64,000 nucleotides of DNA from JAXGZG01 sp050952065 (lineage in GTDB: Bacteria > Bacillota > Sulfobacillia > Fermentithermobacillales > Fermentithermobacillaceae). The position numbers and the translations under genes are program-made. Of this stretch, positions 18,497 through 26,851 are shown one piece after another. Where the stretch lies: the NCBI GenBank assembly GCA_050952065.1, contig JBMNKF010000005.1, positions 1 to 64,000 on the forward strand, given 5' to 3'. The notes below the pieces were generated by a model that saw only the letters and a program-made list of their open reading frames with translations, did not search any database and had not been told where the DNA came from. Each line of letters opens with the position of its first letter. Within the stretch, counting starts at the first letter, position 1.

Positions 18497-19477
18497 TTGC
18501 CATCATACGAGTCCAGCATCTCCTTTGACATTGTGGATAATGGCGAAATGTACCGGCTATTTGGAAACTACGATGAGAACCTCGCGCTCCTAGAAGATAC
18601 CCTTGACGTCAAGATTTCGGCCCGCGGCAAGACCCTTACAGTGTCCGGCAGAGAAGATGATGTGCGGATGTCCAGATCAGTACTGGAGCACCTAATTGGA
18701 CAAGCGCGGTCTGGGCAGAAAGTCACCGTTCACGATGTTCGCTATGCTGTACGGGCGGTGAAGGAAGGGAACGCTCTGGAGGATTTGGGCGGCAGCATTC
18801 TGACGAATGCCAGGGGCAGACCCATCGGCCCAAGGACCCAAGGCCAGAAAGAATACGTCAAAGCTATTAGGGACAATCCGCTTGTGTTCGGGATTGGCCC
18901 AGCGGGAACAGGAAAGACGTACATCGCCGTAGCCATGGCTGTGGCTGCATTCAAGAAAAAGCAGGTAGACAGGATCATCTTGACCAGGCCCGCAGTTGAG
19001 GCCGGAGAAAGGTTGGGGTTTCTTCCCGGGGATATTCAGGAGAAGGTTAACCCTTACCTGAGGCCTCTGTACGATGCCCTGTTCGACGTTCTGGGCGTTG
19101 AGACATTCCAGAAGTACAAGGAGAAGGGGCTCATTGAAGTGGCGCCCCTTGCGTACATGCGGGGACGCACGTTGGAATCCTCATTTGTTATACTTGATGA
19201 AGCACAGAATACCACCCCCGAACAGATGAAGATGTTTCTTACCAGGATGGGGCTGAATTCAAAGGCCGTGGTCACTGGGGATATCACCCAGATAGACCTG
19301 CCCAAGGGTACCTATTCCGGCCTCGACCAGGTAAGATTGATATTGAGGGAGGTTCAAGGGATAAGTTTTGTATACCTCACCGACAGGGACGTCGTAAGGC
19401 ATGAGTTGGTGTCCAGGATAGTGCGGGCCTACGAGAAGTTCGACGATGTGGCTTGGAAGGAGAGTAAACTAAGATAG
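18497..19477 (+). CDS. phoH: PhoH family ATPase
   Basis: P-loop ATPase of the PhoH/YbeZ family, thought to act with YbeY in rRNA and RNA metabolism. Walker A GPAGTGKT is at residues 134-141 and Walker B ILDEAQN at 232-238; TGDITQIDLP is the sensor region. An N-terminal KH-like segment precedes the ATPase. TTG start two bases after yqfD. Part of the conserved yqfCD-phoH-pgpH-ybeY run. Confidence 0.95.
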   Translation: MPSYESSISFDIVDNGEMYRLFGNYDENLALLEDTLDVKISARGKTLTVSGREDDVRMSRSVLEHLIGQARSGQKVTVHDVRYAVRAVKEGNALEDLGGSILTNARGRPIGPRTQGQKEYVKAIRDNPLVFGIGPAGTGKTYIAVAMAVAAFKKKQVDRIILTRPAVEAGERLGFLPGDIQEKVNPYLRPLYDALFDVLGVETFQKYKEKGLIEVAPLAYMRGRTLESSFVILDEAQNTTPEQMKMFLTRMGLNSKAVVTGDITQIDLPKGTYSGLDQVRLILREVQGISFVYLTDRDVVRHELVSRIVRAYEKFDDVAWKESKLR

Positions 19478-19479
19478 CG

Positions 19480-21654
19480 ATGCGCCCCCCTAATGTCAAG
19501 GGGAAGTCGGTTTCCAAAGGGCGGACAAACTCTCCCGGCGGCGAACAGGCATCCTCTCCAGACAGCATCAAGGAGTTCTTAGCCCGCCTCTCCCGGAATA
19601 TTCGGGACGTGCTGTGGATCGCTTCCGCTTTTCTCGTGATGTTTTCGGTCCTCTTTGTCTCTCAGATGCCGCCTCAAATCGGATTGCGCGTGGGTGAAGT
19701 CTCGCCAATCAACGTCAAGGCGCCTCAGGAAGTAATAGACCAGGCCGCTACTGAGAGGCTCAAGGCAGAACGTGCCAAGACAGTGAGCAAGGCCTGGGAT
19801 ACCGATCCCAACGTCCTATCGGACTTGACTTCAATGTTAGACGCCATACGAGATAAGATCGCCATGTTGACTTCAGGTACTAACCTGTCCACTCAGGAGA
19901 TTGTGAAGGAATTGCGTCCCTTTGTATTGGACGACCTTCCTGACGCCGATATTGTCGCGGTTGTGGCGACCTCTCCCGTAACCCTAGATGCTTCGCTGAG
20001 CCGTACCGAGTCCGCTTTAGCCGACGTACTCGCCACCGATCTCAAGGCTGAGAACTTGGACTGGGCCAGACAGGAAGTCTATAAGGCTTTGACACCCGAT
20101 GACACTGTGCCTGCACAAATGGTGGATTTCCTCATGTCCTTCGTTCAGAAGAACCTTCGTCCAAACCACATCCTCAACCAAGAGGAGACCGAGAAGCGTA
20201 TCAAGGAAGCAATTGCGGCTGTAGAGCCGGTGCGTATCCGCCGGGGACAGTTCATAGTCCGCGAGGGTGATGTCGTGAGCAGCGACCAGATAGCCATCCT
20301 CCAGTCTTTGGGCATGATGGGCGGCAGGGTGCGCTTGACAGCCATCGCTGGGGCGCTGCTCATGTCGGTGCTGATATGCGGTTTCTTAGCAGTCTATGTC
20401 AAAATCTACCACCCTGAAATCGCCTCCACGAACAAGATTCCTATGTTGGCATCAACCGTTATTATCGGAGTCCTTGCGACTAGGGCCGCTTGTCAAGTGT
20501 CGGGGCTCTTGGCGCCCACCGCCGCAGGAGTTATTCTCGCGTCTACCTTGGTTGACCGCAGGATGGGCATAATCTTTGGCTCGTGCCTGACCTTGGTGGT
20601 CGGCGGCCTCACCGGATTTGACGTGCGTTATCTGGCATTGTCGCTGGTAGGAGGGCTGGCGGCCGCTCTCACCATCAGGATGGACTGGAACCGCTTGGCA
20701 GTGGTTCGGGCAGGCCTCGTAGTGGCTGTAGCCAACGTCGTTACCTTCATTACCCTGGGATTGACCGGGGCAATACCCTTGGCCGACGTGCTTTCCGTGC
20801 GAGATTTGCTGTTCGTAGTGGGTAATGGGCCCTTGTCATCGGTCCTCGCTATGGGATCGTTGCCGCTCTTTGAGCTTCTGTTTGGTATCATCACTCCGGT
20901 ACGATTGATTGAGCTGTCAAACCCGGAGCATTCCCTCCTTCACAGACTTCTTCTTGAGGCTCCAGGTACCTATCACCACAGCATCATGGTGGGAAACCTG
21001 GCAGAGGCCGGGGCCTGGGCTATCGGAGCCAATAGTCTTTTGGCCAGGGTTGGCGCTTATTACCACGACGTGGGCAAGATCAAAAGGCCTTACTTCTTCG
21101 CCGAAAACCAAGTTTTCGGCATGGAGAATCCCCACGACAAAATGAGCCCGGCTTTGTCGGCAACGGTGATAATCGCTCACGTCAAGGACGGCTTGGAGTT
21201 GGCAAAGGAACACAGACTGCCTCCTGTGATAAGGCAGTTCATCGCCGAGCATCACGGTACATCGTTGGCGTCGTTTTTCTACATGAAAGCTTCTTCGGAA
21301 AATCAGGCAAAGGATCAAAGAGGGCCTGAGGAATGGAACTTCCGCTATGAAGGTCCTCGACCACAAAGCAAAGAGACCGCCGTGGTAATGCTGGCGGATA
21401 GCGTCGAGGCGGCAGTTCGTTCCCTATCGAAGCCCACTCCCGCTCGCATAGAGTCTATGGTCAGGCGTCTCATACAGGAGAAACTCACAGATCACCAGCT
21501 GGATCGCTCCGATCTCACGCTGAAAGAGTTGGACACTATAGCCGAGACATTCATCAAGGTTTTGACCGGCATCTTTCACACCAGGATAGAGTACCCGGAC
21601 AAGAATACGGGCAAACCACCTGAAGAAGCAGAAGGTGTGACCGGTGAGCACTGA
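19480..21654 (+). CDS. pgpH: Membrane HD-domain phosphohydrolase, PgpH/YqfF-like (7TM-HD)
   Basis: A 724-aa protein of the 7TMR-HD family; characterised members (Listeria PgpH) hydrolyse c-di-AMP. It has one N-terminal transmembrane helix, an extracellular domain of about 250 residues, about seven helices (residues 280-470) and a cytoplasmic HD domain with TYHHSIMVGNLAE, YYHDVGKIKRP and EHHGT. The 3' end overlaps ybeY by 11 bases. c-di-AMP as substrate is inferred from the family. Confidence 0.92.
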   Translation: MRPPNVKGKSVSKGRTNSPGGEQASSPDSIKEFLARLSRNIRDVLWIASAFLVMFSVLFVSQMPPQIGLRVGEVSPINVKAPQEVIDQAATERLKAERAKTVSKAWDTDPNVLSDLTSMLDAIRDKIAMLTSGTNLSTQEIVKELRPFVLDDLPDADIVAVVATSPVTLDASLSRTESALADVLATDLKAENLDWARQEVYKALTPDDTVPAQMVDFLMSFVQKNLRPNHILNQEETEKRIKEAIAAVEPVRIRRGQFIVREGDVVSSDQIAILQSLGMMGGRVRLTAIAGALLMSVLICGFLAVYVKIYHPEIASTNKIPMLASTVIIGVLATRAACQVSGLLAPTAAGVILASTLVDRRMGIIFGSCLTLVVGGLTGFDVRYLALSLVGGLAAALTIRMDWNRLAVVRAGLVVAVANVVTFITLGLTGAIPLADVLSVRDLLFVVGNGPLSSVLAMGSLPLFELLFGIITPVRLIELSNPEHSLLHRLLLEAPGTYHHSIMVGNLAEAGAWAIGANSLLARVGAYYHDVGKIKRPYFFAENQVFGMENPHDKMSPALSATVIIAHVKDGLELAKEHRLPPVIRQFIAEHHGTSLASFFYMKASSENQAKDQRGPEEWNFRYEGPRPQSKETAVVMLADSVEAAVRSLSKPTPARIESMVRRLIQEKLTDHQLDRSDLTLKELDTIAETFIKVLTGIFHTRIEYPDKNTGKPPEEAEGVTGEH

Positions 21655-22129
21655 AGTTGATTGGATTCTGAAGGCGGCTCTTCCCATTGATCGGATGGAC
21701 CATCTCAGGACGTTGGCCGTTAGAACCGTGGAGAAGGCACTGTCTATGGAAGGATGGAAGCCTGAAGACTGCGAAGTGTCTGTGCTCTTCACCGACGATT
21801 CGTTTATAGCGGACCTTAACTTGCAGTATAGAGGGATCGAGGGGCCTACGGATGTATTGTCTTTTCCGTTGGTTGATTGGGATGAAGGGCCCTTGTGCGA
21901 GGCCCCGGTGGGGATCCCGGAAATGCTCGGCGACATCGTGGTGTCTCTTGAGACAGCAAAGCGTCAGGCGGACAGTTGCCACAAGTCGGAAGACCACGAG
22001 ATTGCGCTTCTTCTAGTCCATGGGGTGCTCCACCTATTGGGCTACGACCACGATGAAGCCCATAAAGAGGCGATCATGTGGGAGAAACAAGGGAAGGTTC
22101 TAGAGGCCCTAGGCGTCCCGTCAAAGTGA
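21644..22129 (+). CDS. ybeY: Endoribonuclease YbeY (rRNA maturation factor)
   Basis: Zinc-dependent endoribonuclease for 16S rRNA 3' maturation and ribosome quality control, 161 aa. The zinc motif HGVLHLLGYDH places ligands at H126, H130 and H136. TDVLSFP is the other conserved block. GTG start overlaps pgpH, and its stop overlaps dgkA by 4 bases. Confidence 0.96.
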   Translation: MSTEVDWILKAALPIDRMDHLRTLAVRTVEKALSMEGWKPEDCEVSVLFTDDSFIADLNLQYRGIEGPTDVLSFPLVDWDEGPLCEAPVGIPEMLGDIVVSLETAKRQADSCHKSEDHEIALLLVHGVLHLLGYDHDEAHKEAIMWEKQGKVLEALGVPSK

Positions 22130-22608
22130 AGCGAATATCTGGGGGCGTCTTGAGGAGTCTTGCCAGGAGTTTCGGCCACGCTTGGTCCGGTCTATCCTAT
22201 GTCTACCGGACGCAAACCAACATGAGGATTCACGTGCTGTTTGCAGTATTGGTGGGGGCGGCATGCATTGTTCTTGGGGTAGGGCAGTTTGAGGTGTTCA
22301 TGGTATCGGTCGCCATAGCGGGAGTGTTAGTTGCCGAAGTAACCAACACTTTGGCCGAATCCCTCACAGACTTGATGGAACCTAGGTTCAGCCGCATGGC
22401 GAAAGTGACTAAGGATGTGGCTGCCGCGGGAGTTTTACTGGCGGCCGCGTTTTCGATAGTCATTGGGATTGCAGTGTTTCTACCCCTCTTACCTGAACTT
22501 CCGGCGAGACTGTACACGTTTTGGCGAGATCGCTTTCTGTACCTCGGAATATACACAGTTGTGGCGGTCGTTCCTGCGGTCTTGGGAACATGGAAAGGTG
22601 AGGGGTAA
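22126..22608 (+). CDS. dgkA: Diacylglycerol/undecaprenol kinase family membrane protein
   Basis: Integral membrane lipid kinase of the DgkA fold, 160 aa, which in Gram-positives phosphorylates undecaprenol for cell-wall carrier recycling. The family signature NTLAESLTDLMEP followed by AKVTKDVAAAGVLLAA is present, including the conserved Glu. A fourth hydrophobic segment extends the C-terminus beyond the usual 125-130 residues. GTG start inside a GTGA overlap with ybeY. In related genomes era normally lies between this gene and recO; it is absent here. Confidence 0.88.
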   Translation: MKRISGGVLRSLARSFGHAWSGLSYVYRTQTNMRIHVLFAVLVGAACIVLGVGQFEVFMVSVAIAGVLVAEVTNTLAESLTDLMEPRFSRMAKVTKDVAAAGVLLAAAFSIVIGIAVFLPLLPELPARLYTFWRDRFLYLGIYTVVAVVPAVLGTWKGEG

Positions 22609-22611
22609 TTA

Positions 22612-23418
22612 TTGCTGTACGAAACAGAGGGAATCGTTCTCTCACAAACTGCTCTTGGGGAACATGACAAGATAATCACCGTACTAACTCGGAAAGAGGG
22701 CGTTGTGAGGGCGGTGGTGAAAGGTGTACGCAAGGCCACCAGTAAACTTTCTTCTGTTACCCAGCCGTTCTCTGAAGCAACCTTCCAATTCTACAAAGGC
22801 AAGTCCTTGGATAGAGTGACACAGGTCTCCCTGAGATCCTCCCACCCTGGCGTGATAGCCGATTACCGCAAGACGGTCTATGCCAGTTATCTCGCAGAAC
22901 TCACAATGGAGCTTATGCCGGACAGACAGTCTCAGGAAAGCCAATATGACTTGTGGGTTAAGGCGCTCCTATGCTTTGAAGACAAGGATGACCCATGGAT
23001 AGTCGCGAAATGGGGCGAGATGGGGCTTCTTCTCAGGGCAGGTTTGGGGCCGTCTCTGGACCATTGCACCGTATGTGGAGGTTCCATCCAAGAGGCTTCC
23101 CGGGGAGTGACGAGCAAGACACTTGGGCAGCAGCCAAATCTCGAGTTCTCCGTAAGCTTTGGCGGAATTGTTTGTCACTCATGTTCGGGACAAGTCATGC
23201 CCGGCTACAGGGGGATGAAGGTCGCTCCGGGGACTCTGCGGACTTTGGAGATCTTGATGGACAGCGCATCGGAATTACGGTGTCCCAACATTGTCGCCAG
23301 AGGTCAGGTCAGAGACGAGACTGACCTTGTCCTCAGGCAGTATGTCGAGTACACCTTGGGAAAACGTCTAAAATCTCTTTCCCTTGTGGAGAGTATAGGT
23401 GCGGATCCGGCCAAGTGA
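22612..23418 (+). CDS. recO: DNA repair protein RecO
   Basis: Recombination mediator that helps load RecA onto SSB-coated DNA, 268 aa. An N-terminal OB-fold (ETEGIVLSQTALGEHDKII, KGVRKATSKL) is followed by a helical domain with a four-cysteine zinc site (CTVCGG and CHSC). TTG start 3 bases after the dgkA stop. Confidence 0.93.
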   Translation: MLYETEGIVLSQTALGEHDKIITVLTRKEGVVRAVVKGVRKATSKLSSVTQPFSEATFQFYKGKSLDRVTQVSLRSSHPGVIADYRKTVYASYLAELTMELMPDRQSQESQYDLWVKALLCFEDKDDPWIVAKWGEMGLLLRAGLGPSLDHCTVCGGSIQEASRGVTSKTLGQQPNLEFSVSFGGIVCHSCSGQVMPGYRGMKVAPGTLRTLEILMDSASELRCPNIVARGQVRDETDLVLRQYVEYTLGKRLKSLSLVESIGADPAK

Positions 23419-23499
23419 TATTGCCAGGATGTGAGCGGGCAACCAGTACCGCCCGCGATTTTGGGCATCTGCCCCTCTCAACTGGGAGTGAAGCAGGAT

Positions 23500-23766
23500 A
23501 TGGACAAAACGGTAGAGAAATCTGACGCTATACGTAAAGCCACGTCAGTTTTGCCCGAAAACCTTTTACGCTTTTTGGCCAGGCTGATCAGGAGGGGTAA
23601 CGCCAGCCGCATGATCATAAGTGACGGCACCGAGGTTATGGTCGACGTACCGGTCACAGCCGGGTTGATTGGGGCGGCCCTCTGGCCGTGGTTTGCGTTT
23701 TTCGCCGGTATGGTGTTGCTGGCAAGTAGGTTGAGTTTGGAGATACGCAGGCCTCCTGAGACTTAG
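23500..23766 (+). CDS. DUF4342-like small membrane protein
   Basis: An 88-aa protein of unknown function. The C-terminal half (LIRRGNASRMIISDGTEVMV, then DVPVTAGLIGAALWPWFAFF) fits the DUF4342 pattern of a short charged strand followed by one or two hydrophobic helices. The ATG at 23500 behind AAGCAGG is favoured over an upstream GTG. It sits between recO and glyQ in a compact operon. No function is proposed. Confidence 0.7.
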   Translation: MDKTVEKSDAIRKATSVLPENLLRFLARLIRRGNASRMIISDGTEVMVDVPVTAGLIGAALWPWFAFFAGMVLLASRLSLEIRRPPET

Positions 23767-23793
23767 AGCAGAGTGTTAGGAAGGGGTCGTGAG

Positions 23794-24663
23794 ATGGGGG
23801 AGTCTCTCTACTTCTGGGACGTGGTGTCCAGACTTCAATCATTTTGGGCAAGTCACGGTTGCTACATAGGGCAGCCTTACGACATAGAAAAAGGCGCAGG
23901 GACCATGAACCCCTTCACCTTTTTTAGAGCGCTCGGACCCGAGCCCTGGAATATGGCTTATGTTGAGCCTTGCCGCAGACCCGCCGATGCCCGGTACGGG
24001 GACAACCCGTATCGCATGGGCCACTACTTTCAGTTCCAGGTCATCATGAAACCACCTCCCGATATGGTCGTGGAGATTTACATAAACTCCCTGGAACACT
24101 TGGGTATTAGGCGAGCCGAACACGACATACGCCTGGTGGAAGACAACTGGGAGTCTCCGACTTTGGGAGCATCTGGACTTGGGTGGGAAGTATGGCTTGA
24201 CGGCAATGAGATCACCCAGTTCACCTATTTTCAAGAAGTAGGTGGCCTGGAGGTGAAACCCATATCTGTGGAGATCACCTACGGCCTGGAGCGATTGGCA
24301 GCATACATCCAAGGGCTCGACAGCGCCTGGGACGTTCAGGTGTCGCCAGGCTTGACGTATCGAGACCTTTTCCTTGAGATGGAGAAGCAGAACTCGACTT
24401 ACGGATTTGAACTCGCCGACGTTCCCATGCTCAGACAGATTTTCGACCAGTATGAGAACGAGTCAAAGAGGGTCTTGGAACTCGGTTTGTTCTATCCGGC
24501 CTACGACAACGCCCTCAAGTGCTCTCACTTGTTCAACCTCCTTGACGCCAGAGGGGCACTTTCTGTGGCGGACCGGCAGAACTACATCGCCAGGGTTCGC
24601 GCCCTAACCAGAGAGTGTGCCCGGAAGTACGTGGCCAGGAGGGGGGAAAACAGAAATGCCTAG
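23794..24663 (+). CDS. glyQ: Glycine--tRNA ligase alpha subunit
   Basis: Catalytic alpha subunit of the bacterial alpha2beta2 glycyl-tRNA synthetase, 289 aa. Recognised by FWASHGCYIGQPYDIEKGAG, TFFRALGPEPW, YVEPCRRPADARYG and GLERLAAYIQG. ATG at 23794 follows AAGGGGTCGTGAG; the stop overlaps glyS by 8 bases. No T-box leader is visible upstream. Confidence 0.97.
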   Translation: MGESLYFWDVVSRLQSFWASHGCYIGQPYDIEKGAGTMNPFTFFRALGPEPWNMAYVEPCRRPADARYGDNPYRMGHYFQFQVIMKPPPDMVVEIYINSLEHLGIRRAEHDIRLVEDNWESPTLGASGLGWEVWLDGNEITQFTYFQEVGGLEVKPISVEITYGLERLAAYIQGLDSAWDVQVSPGLTYRDLFLEMEKQNSTYGFELADVPMLRQIFDQYENESKRVLELGLFYPAYDNALKCSHLFNLLDARGALSVADRQNYIARVRALTRECARKYVARRGENRNA

Positions 24664-26740
24664 ACCATTGGTATTGGAGATCGGATCTGATGAAATTCCC
24701 GCACGCTACCTTCCTATCGCGATTTCTGATCTAAAGAAGCGGGCGATAACCGCTTTGACCGATAGTCGCTTGGGTTTCGAGAAAATCTCAACATACGGCA
24801 CGCCGAGGCGCTTAGTGCTTTTCGTGGACGGACTTAAAGAGGCAGGGGATGACCTCACTTCGAAGGTCAGGGGGCCATCCGCGAAAGCGGCTTTCGATCA
24901 AGAAGGGAATCCTACCAAAGCGCTTTTGGGCTTTGCCCGCTCTTTGGGTATAGACCCTTCTTCAGTAACCGTTGAGACCGAAAACGGAGGCAAGTACGTC
25001 TACGGCACGAAACACGAAAGAGGCCGCCCGGCTCAAGATATCCTGAAGGATATACTTCCGGGAGTCATCATGGGCATGGAGTGTCCTCATTCCATGCGCT
25101 GGGGCGATGAGAACTGGCGCTGGTACCGCCCTATTCGGTGGGTGGTCTGCCTTTTCGGCCATGAGGTAGTGGAGATTGAAGTGGCAGGGAGGACTGCCGG
25201 CAGGGTTACTTTTGGGCATCGCACTCTGCACCCAGGCACCCGGAACATACCCCAAGCCCAAGACTACTTCAGCGTCACGCGGTCCATGGGCGTTGAGGTT
25301 TGTCAGGAAAGGCGAAAAGAGAAGATACTAGCCGATGCCGCAATGGCGGCAAGAGAACTCTCGGGAGTGCCTCTCCTCGACGAGGACCTTGTCTCAGAGG
25401 TAGTTAGCCTCTGCGAGCACCCGTCGGGCTTTCTGGGAAGGTTCGACAATAAGTATCTACGCCTTCCAAAGCAAATCCTGGTTACGGCCATGCGTCACCA
25501 TCAGCGGTATTTTCCGATCGTGGATGAACAGGGCCGTGTCCTTCCCGGATTCGTGGGTATAAGAGATGGGGATCCAGTGGAGGGGATCGATACTGTTCGT
25601 GTGGGGAATGAATGGGTGCTTCGTGCCCGTTTGGAAGATGCCGAGTTCTTCTACGATCAGGACACCAAGGTGAAATTGGAAGACCGTCTCGAGGAACTCC
25701 AGGGGGTGCGGTTTCTGAGGGACGCCGGGACGCTTTATCATAAGACAGAGCGTCTTATGGAGCTGACTAAGTACATTGGCCCGCTGCTCCCGCTAAACCG
25801 GGCGGAGATCGACCATGCGTCTGAAGCCGCCAGGCTCTCCAAATGCGACCTGGTGACCGCAGTGGTGAGGGAGTTTCCCGAACTTGAGGGAACCATGGGC
25901 GGTATATACGGGCGATTGCAGGGCCATCCTGAAGAGGTCACAAGAGCAATCAGCGAGCAGTATCTGCCTCGTGGAGTGAAGGATTCATTGCCAGGGCGGG
26001 GCGTGAGCTCTGCGGTGGCCCTGGCCGACAAGATCGATACTCTCGCGGTGGCGTTCTCCCTGGGCGTTGGAGTTTCGGGTTCGCAAGATCCCCTCGGACT
26101 CAGGCGAACTGCTTACGGAATCGTGAGCATTCTAATGGATTACGGCTATGACGTGGATTGTGCGGCCCTCATTCAAAGGGCCTTGGACCTTGCGTCTACC
26201 GTGGTCAAAAAGGTCTCTGCTTCGGCCGGCGAGAATTTGTGGCAGTTTCTCATGGGCAGAGTTGAAGCCGTTCTCACAGATCGAGGTTATCCCGTGGCCG
26301 TTACGAGAGCCGTTATGGGTGGAGGCGAGAGACGCTTTGCCCGGTATCCTGCTATGGCTAAGGCGCTCTTGGATAGCGCGGCTTCTTCTGGGCTGTCCGA
26401 CATAGTGGTTGGTTGGAGGAGGACTAGTGTCCTGGGGAAAGGTTCTTCATCTAGGGAAGTCTCGCCAGAGCTTCTTCAAGAACCGGCTGAGAGAAACCTT
26501 TACCGTGTTCTCGTGGAGAAGTCTGATACCGCCAAGGCACTCTATGAGAAAGGAGACTACGCCGGTTATCTGGCTGTTCTGGCAAACCTCCGACCTTTCA
26601 TCGATCAGTGTCTGGATGAAGTCCTCATAATGGCTAAGGAAGAAGAGATCAAGGAGAACAGACTCCGCCTGTTGGGATTGGCTTCGGACTTGTTTACGGC
26701 TTTTGCCGATTTCAGAGAGGTATTGTCGATGACGTTCTGA
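24656..26740 (+). CDS. glyS: Glycine--tRNA ligase beta subunit
   Basis: tRNA-binding beta subunit, 694 aa. It starts LVLEIGSDEIPARYL and has the family HD-like region (MRWGDENWRWYRPIRW, RHHQRYFPIVD) and a C-terminal anticodon-binding part. The ATG at 24656 overlaps the end of glyQ and gives the usual length. The ppsR-type PPDK regulator gene that often follows glyS is not here. Confidence 0.97.
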   Translation: MPRPLVLEIGSDEIPARYLPIAISDLKKRAITALTDSRLGFEKISTYGTPRRLVLFVDGLKEAGDDLTSKVRGPSAKAAFDQEGNPTKALLGFARSLGIDPSSVTVETENGGKYVYGTKHERGRPAQDILKDILPGVIMGMECPHSMRWGDENWRWYRPIRWVVCLFGHEVVEIEVAGRTAGRVTFGHRTLHPGTRNIPQAQDYFSVTRSMGVEVCQERRKEKILADAAMAARELSGVPLLDEDLVSEVVSLCEHPSGFLGRFDNKYLRLPKQILVTAMRHHQRYFPIVDEQGRVLPGFVGIRDGDPVEGIDTVRVGNEWVLRARLEDAEFFYDQDTKVKLEDRLEELQGVRFLRDAGTLYHKTERLMELTKYIGPLLPLNRAEIDHASEAARLSKCDLVTAVVREFPELEGTMGGIYGRLQGHPEEVTRAISEQYLPRGVKDSLPGRGVSSAVALADKIDTLAVAFSLGVGVSGSQDPLGLRRTAYGIVSILMDYGYDVDCAALIQRALDLASTVVKKVSASAGENLWQFLMGRVEAVLTDRGYPVAVTRAVMGGGERRFARYPAMAKALLDSAASSGLSDIVVGWRRTSVLGKGSSSREVSPELLQEPAERNLYRVLVEKSDTAKALYEKGDYAGYLAVLANLRPFIDQCLDEVLIMAKEEEIKENRLRLLGLASDLFTAFADFREVLSMTF

Positions 26741-26851
26741 CCGACGTCCTATGCACTGCCTCGCAGGTTGAATCGGAATACACTTGCAGATAGAATATTG
26801 GAGGCGTCTTTTAGGCTCGGATACAGGATACTACATATAGGGGGCGAAAAC

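Noticed and set aside
23419..23793. T-box leader for glyQS
   Set aside because: No T-box core sequence or terminator was found, and most of the interval is the DUF4342-like gene.
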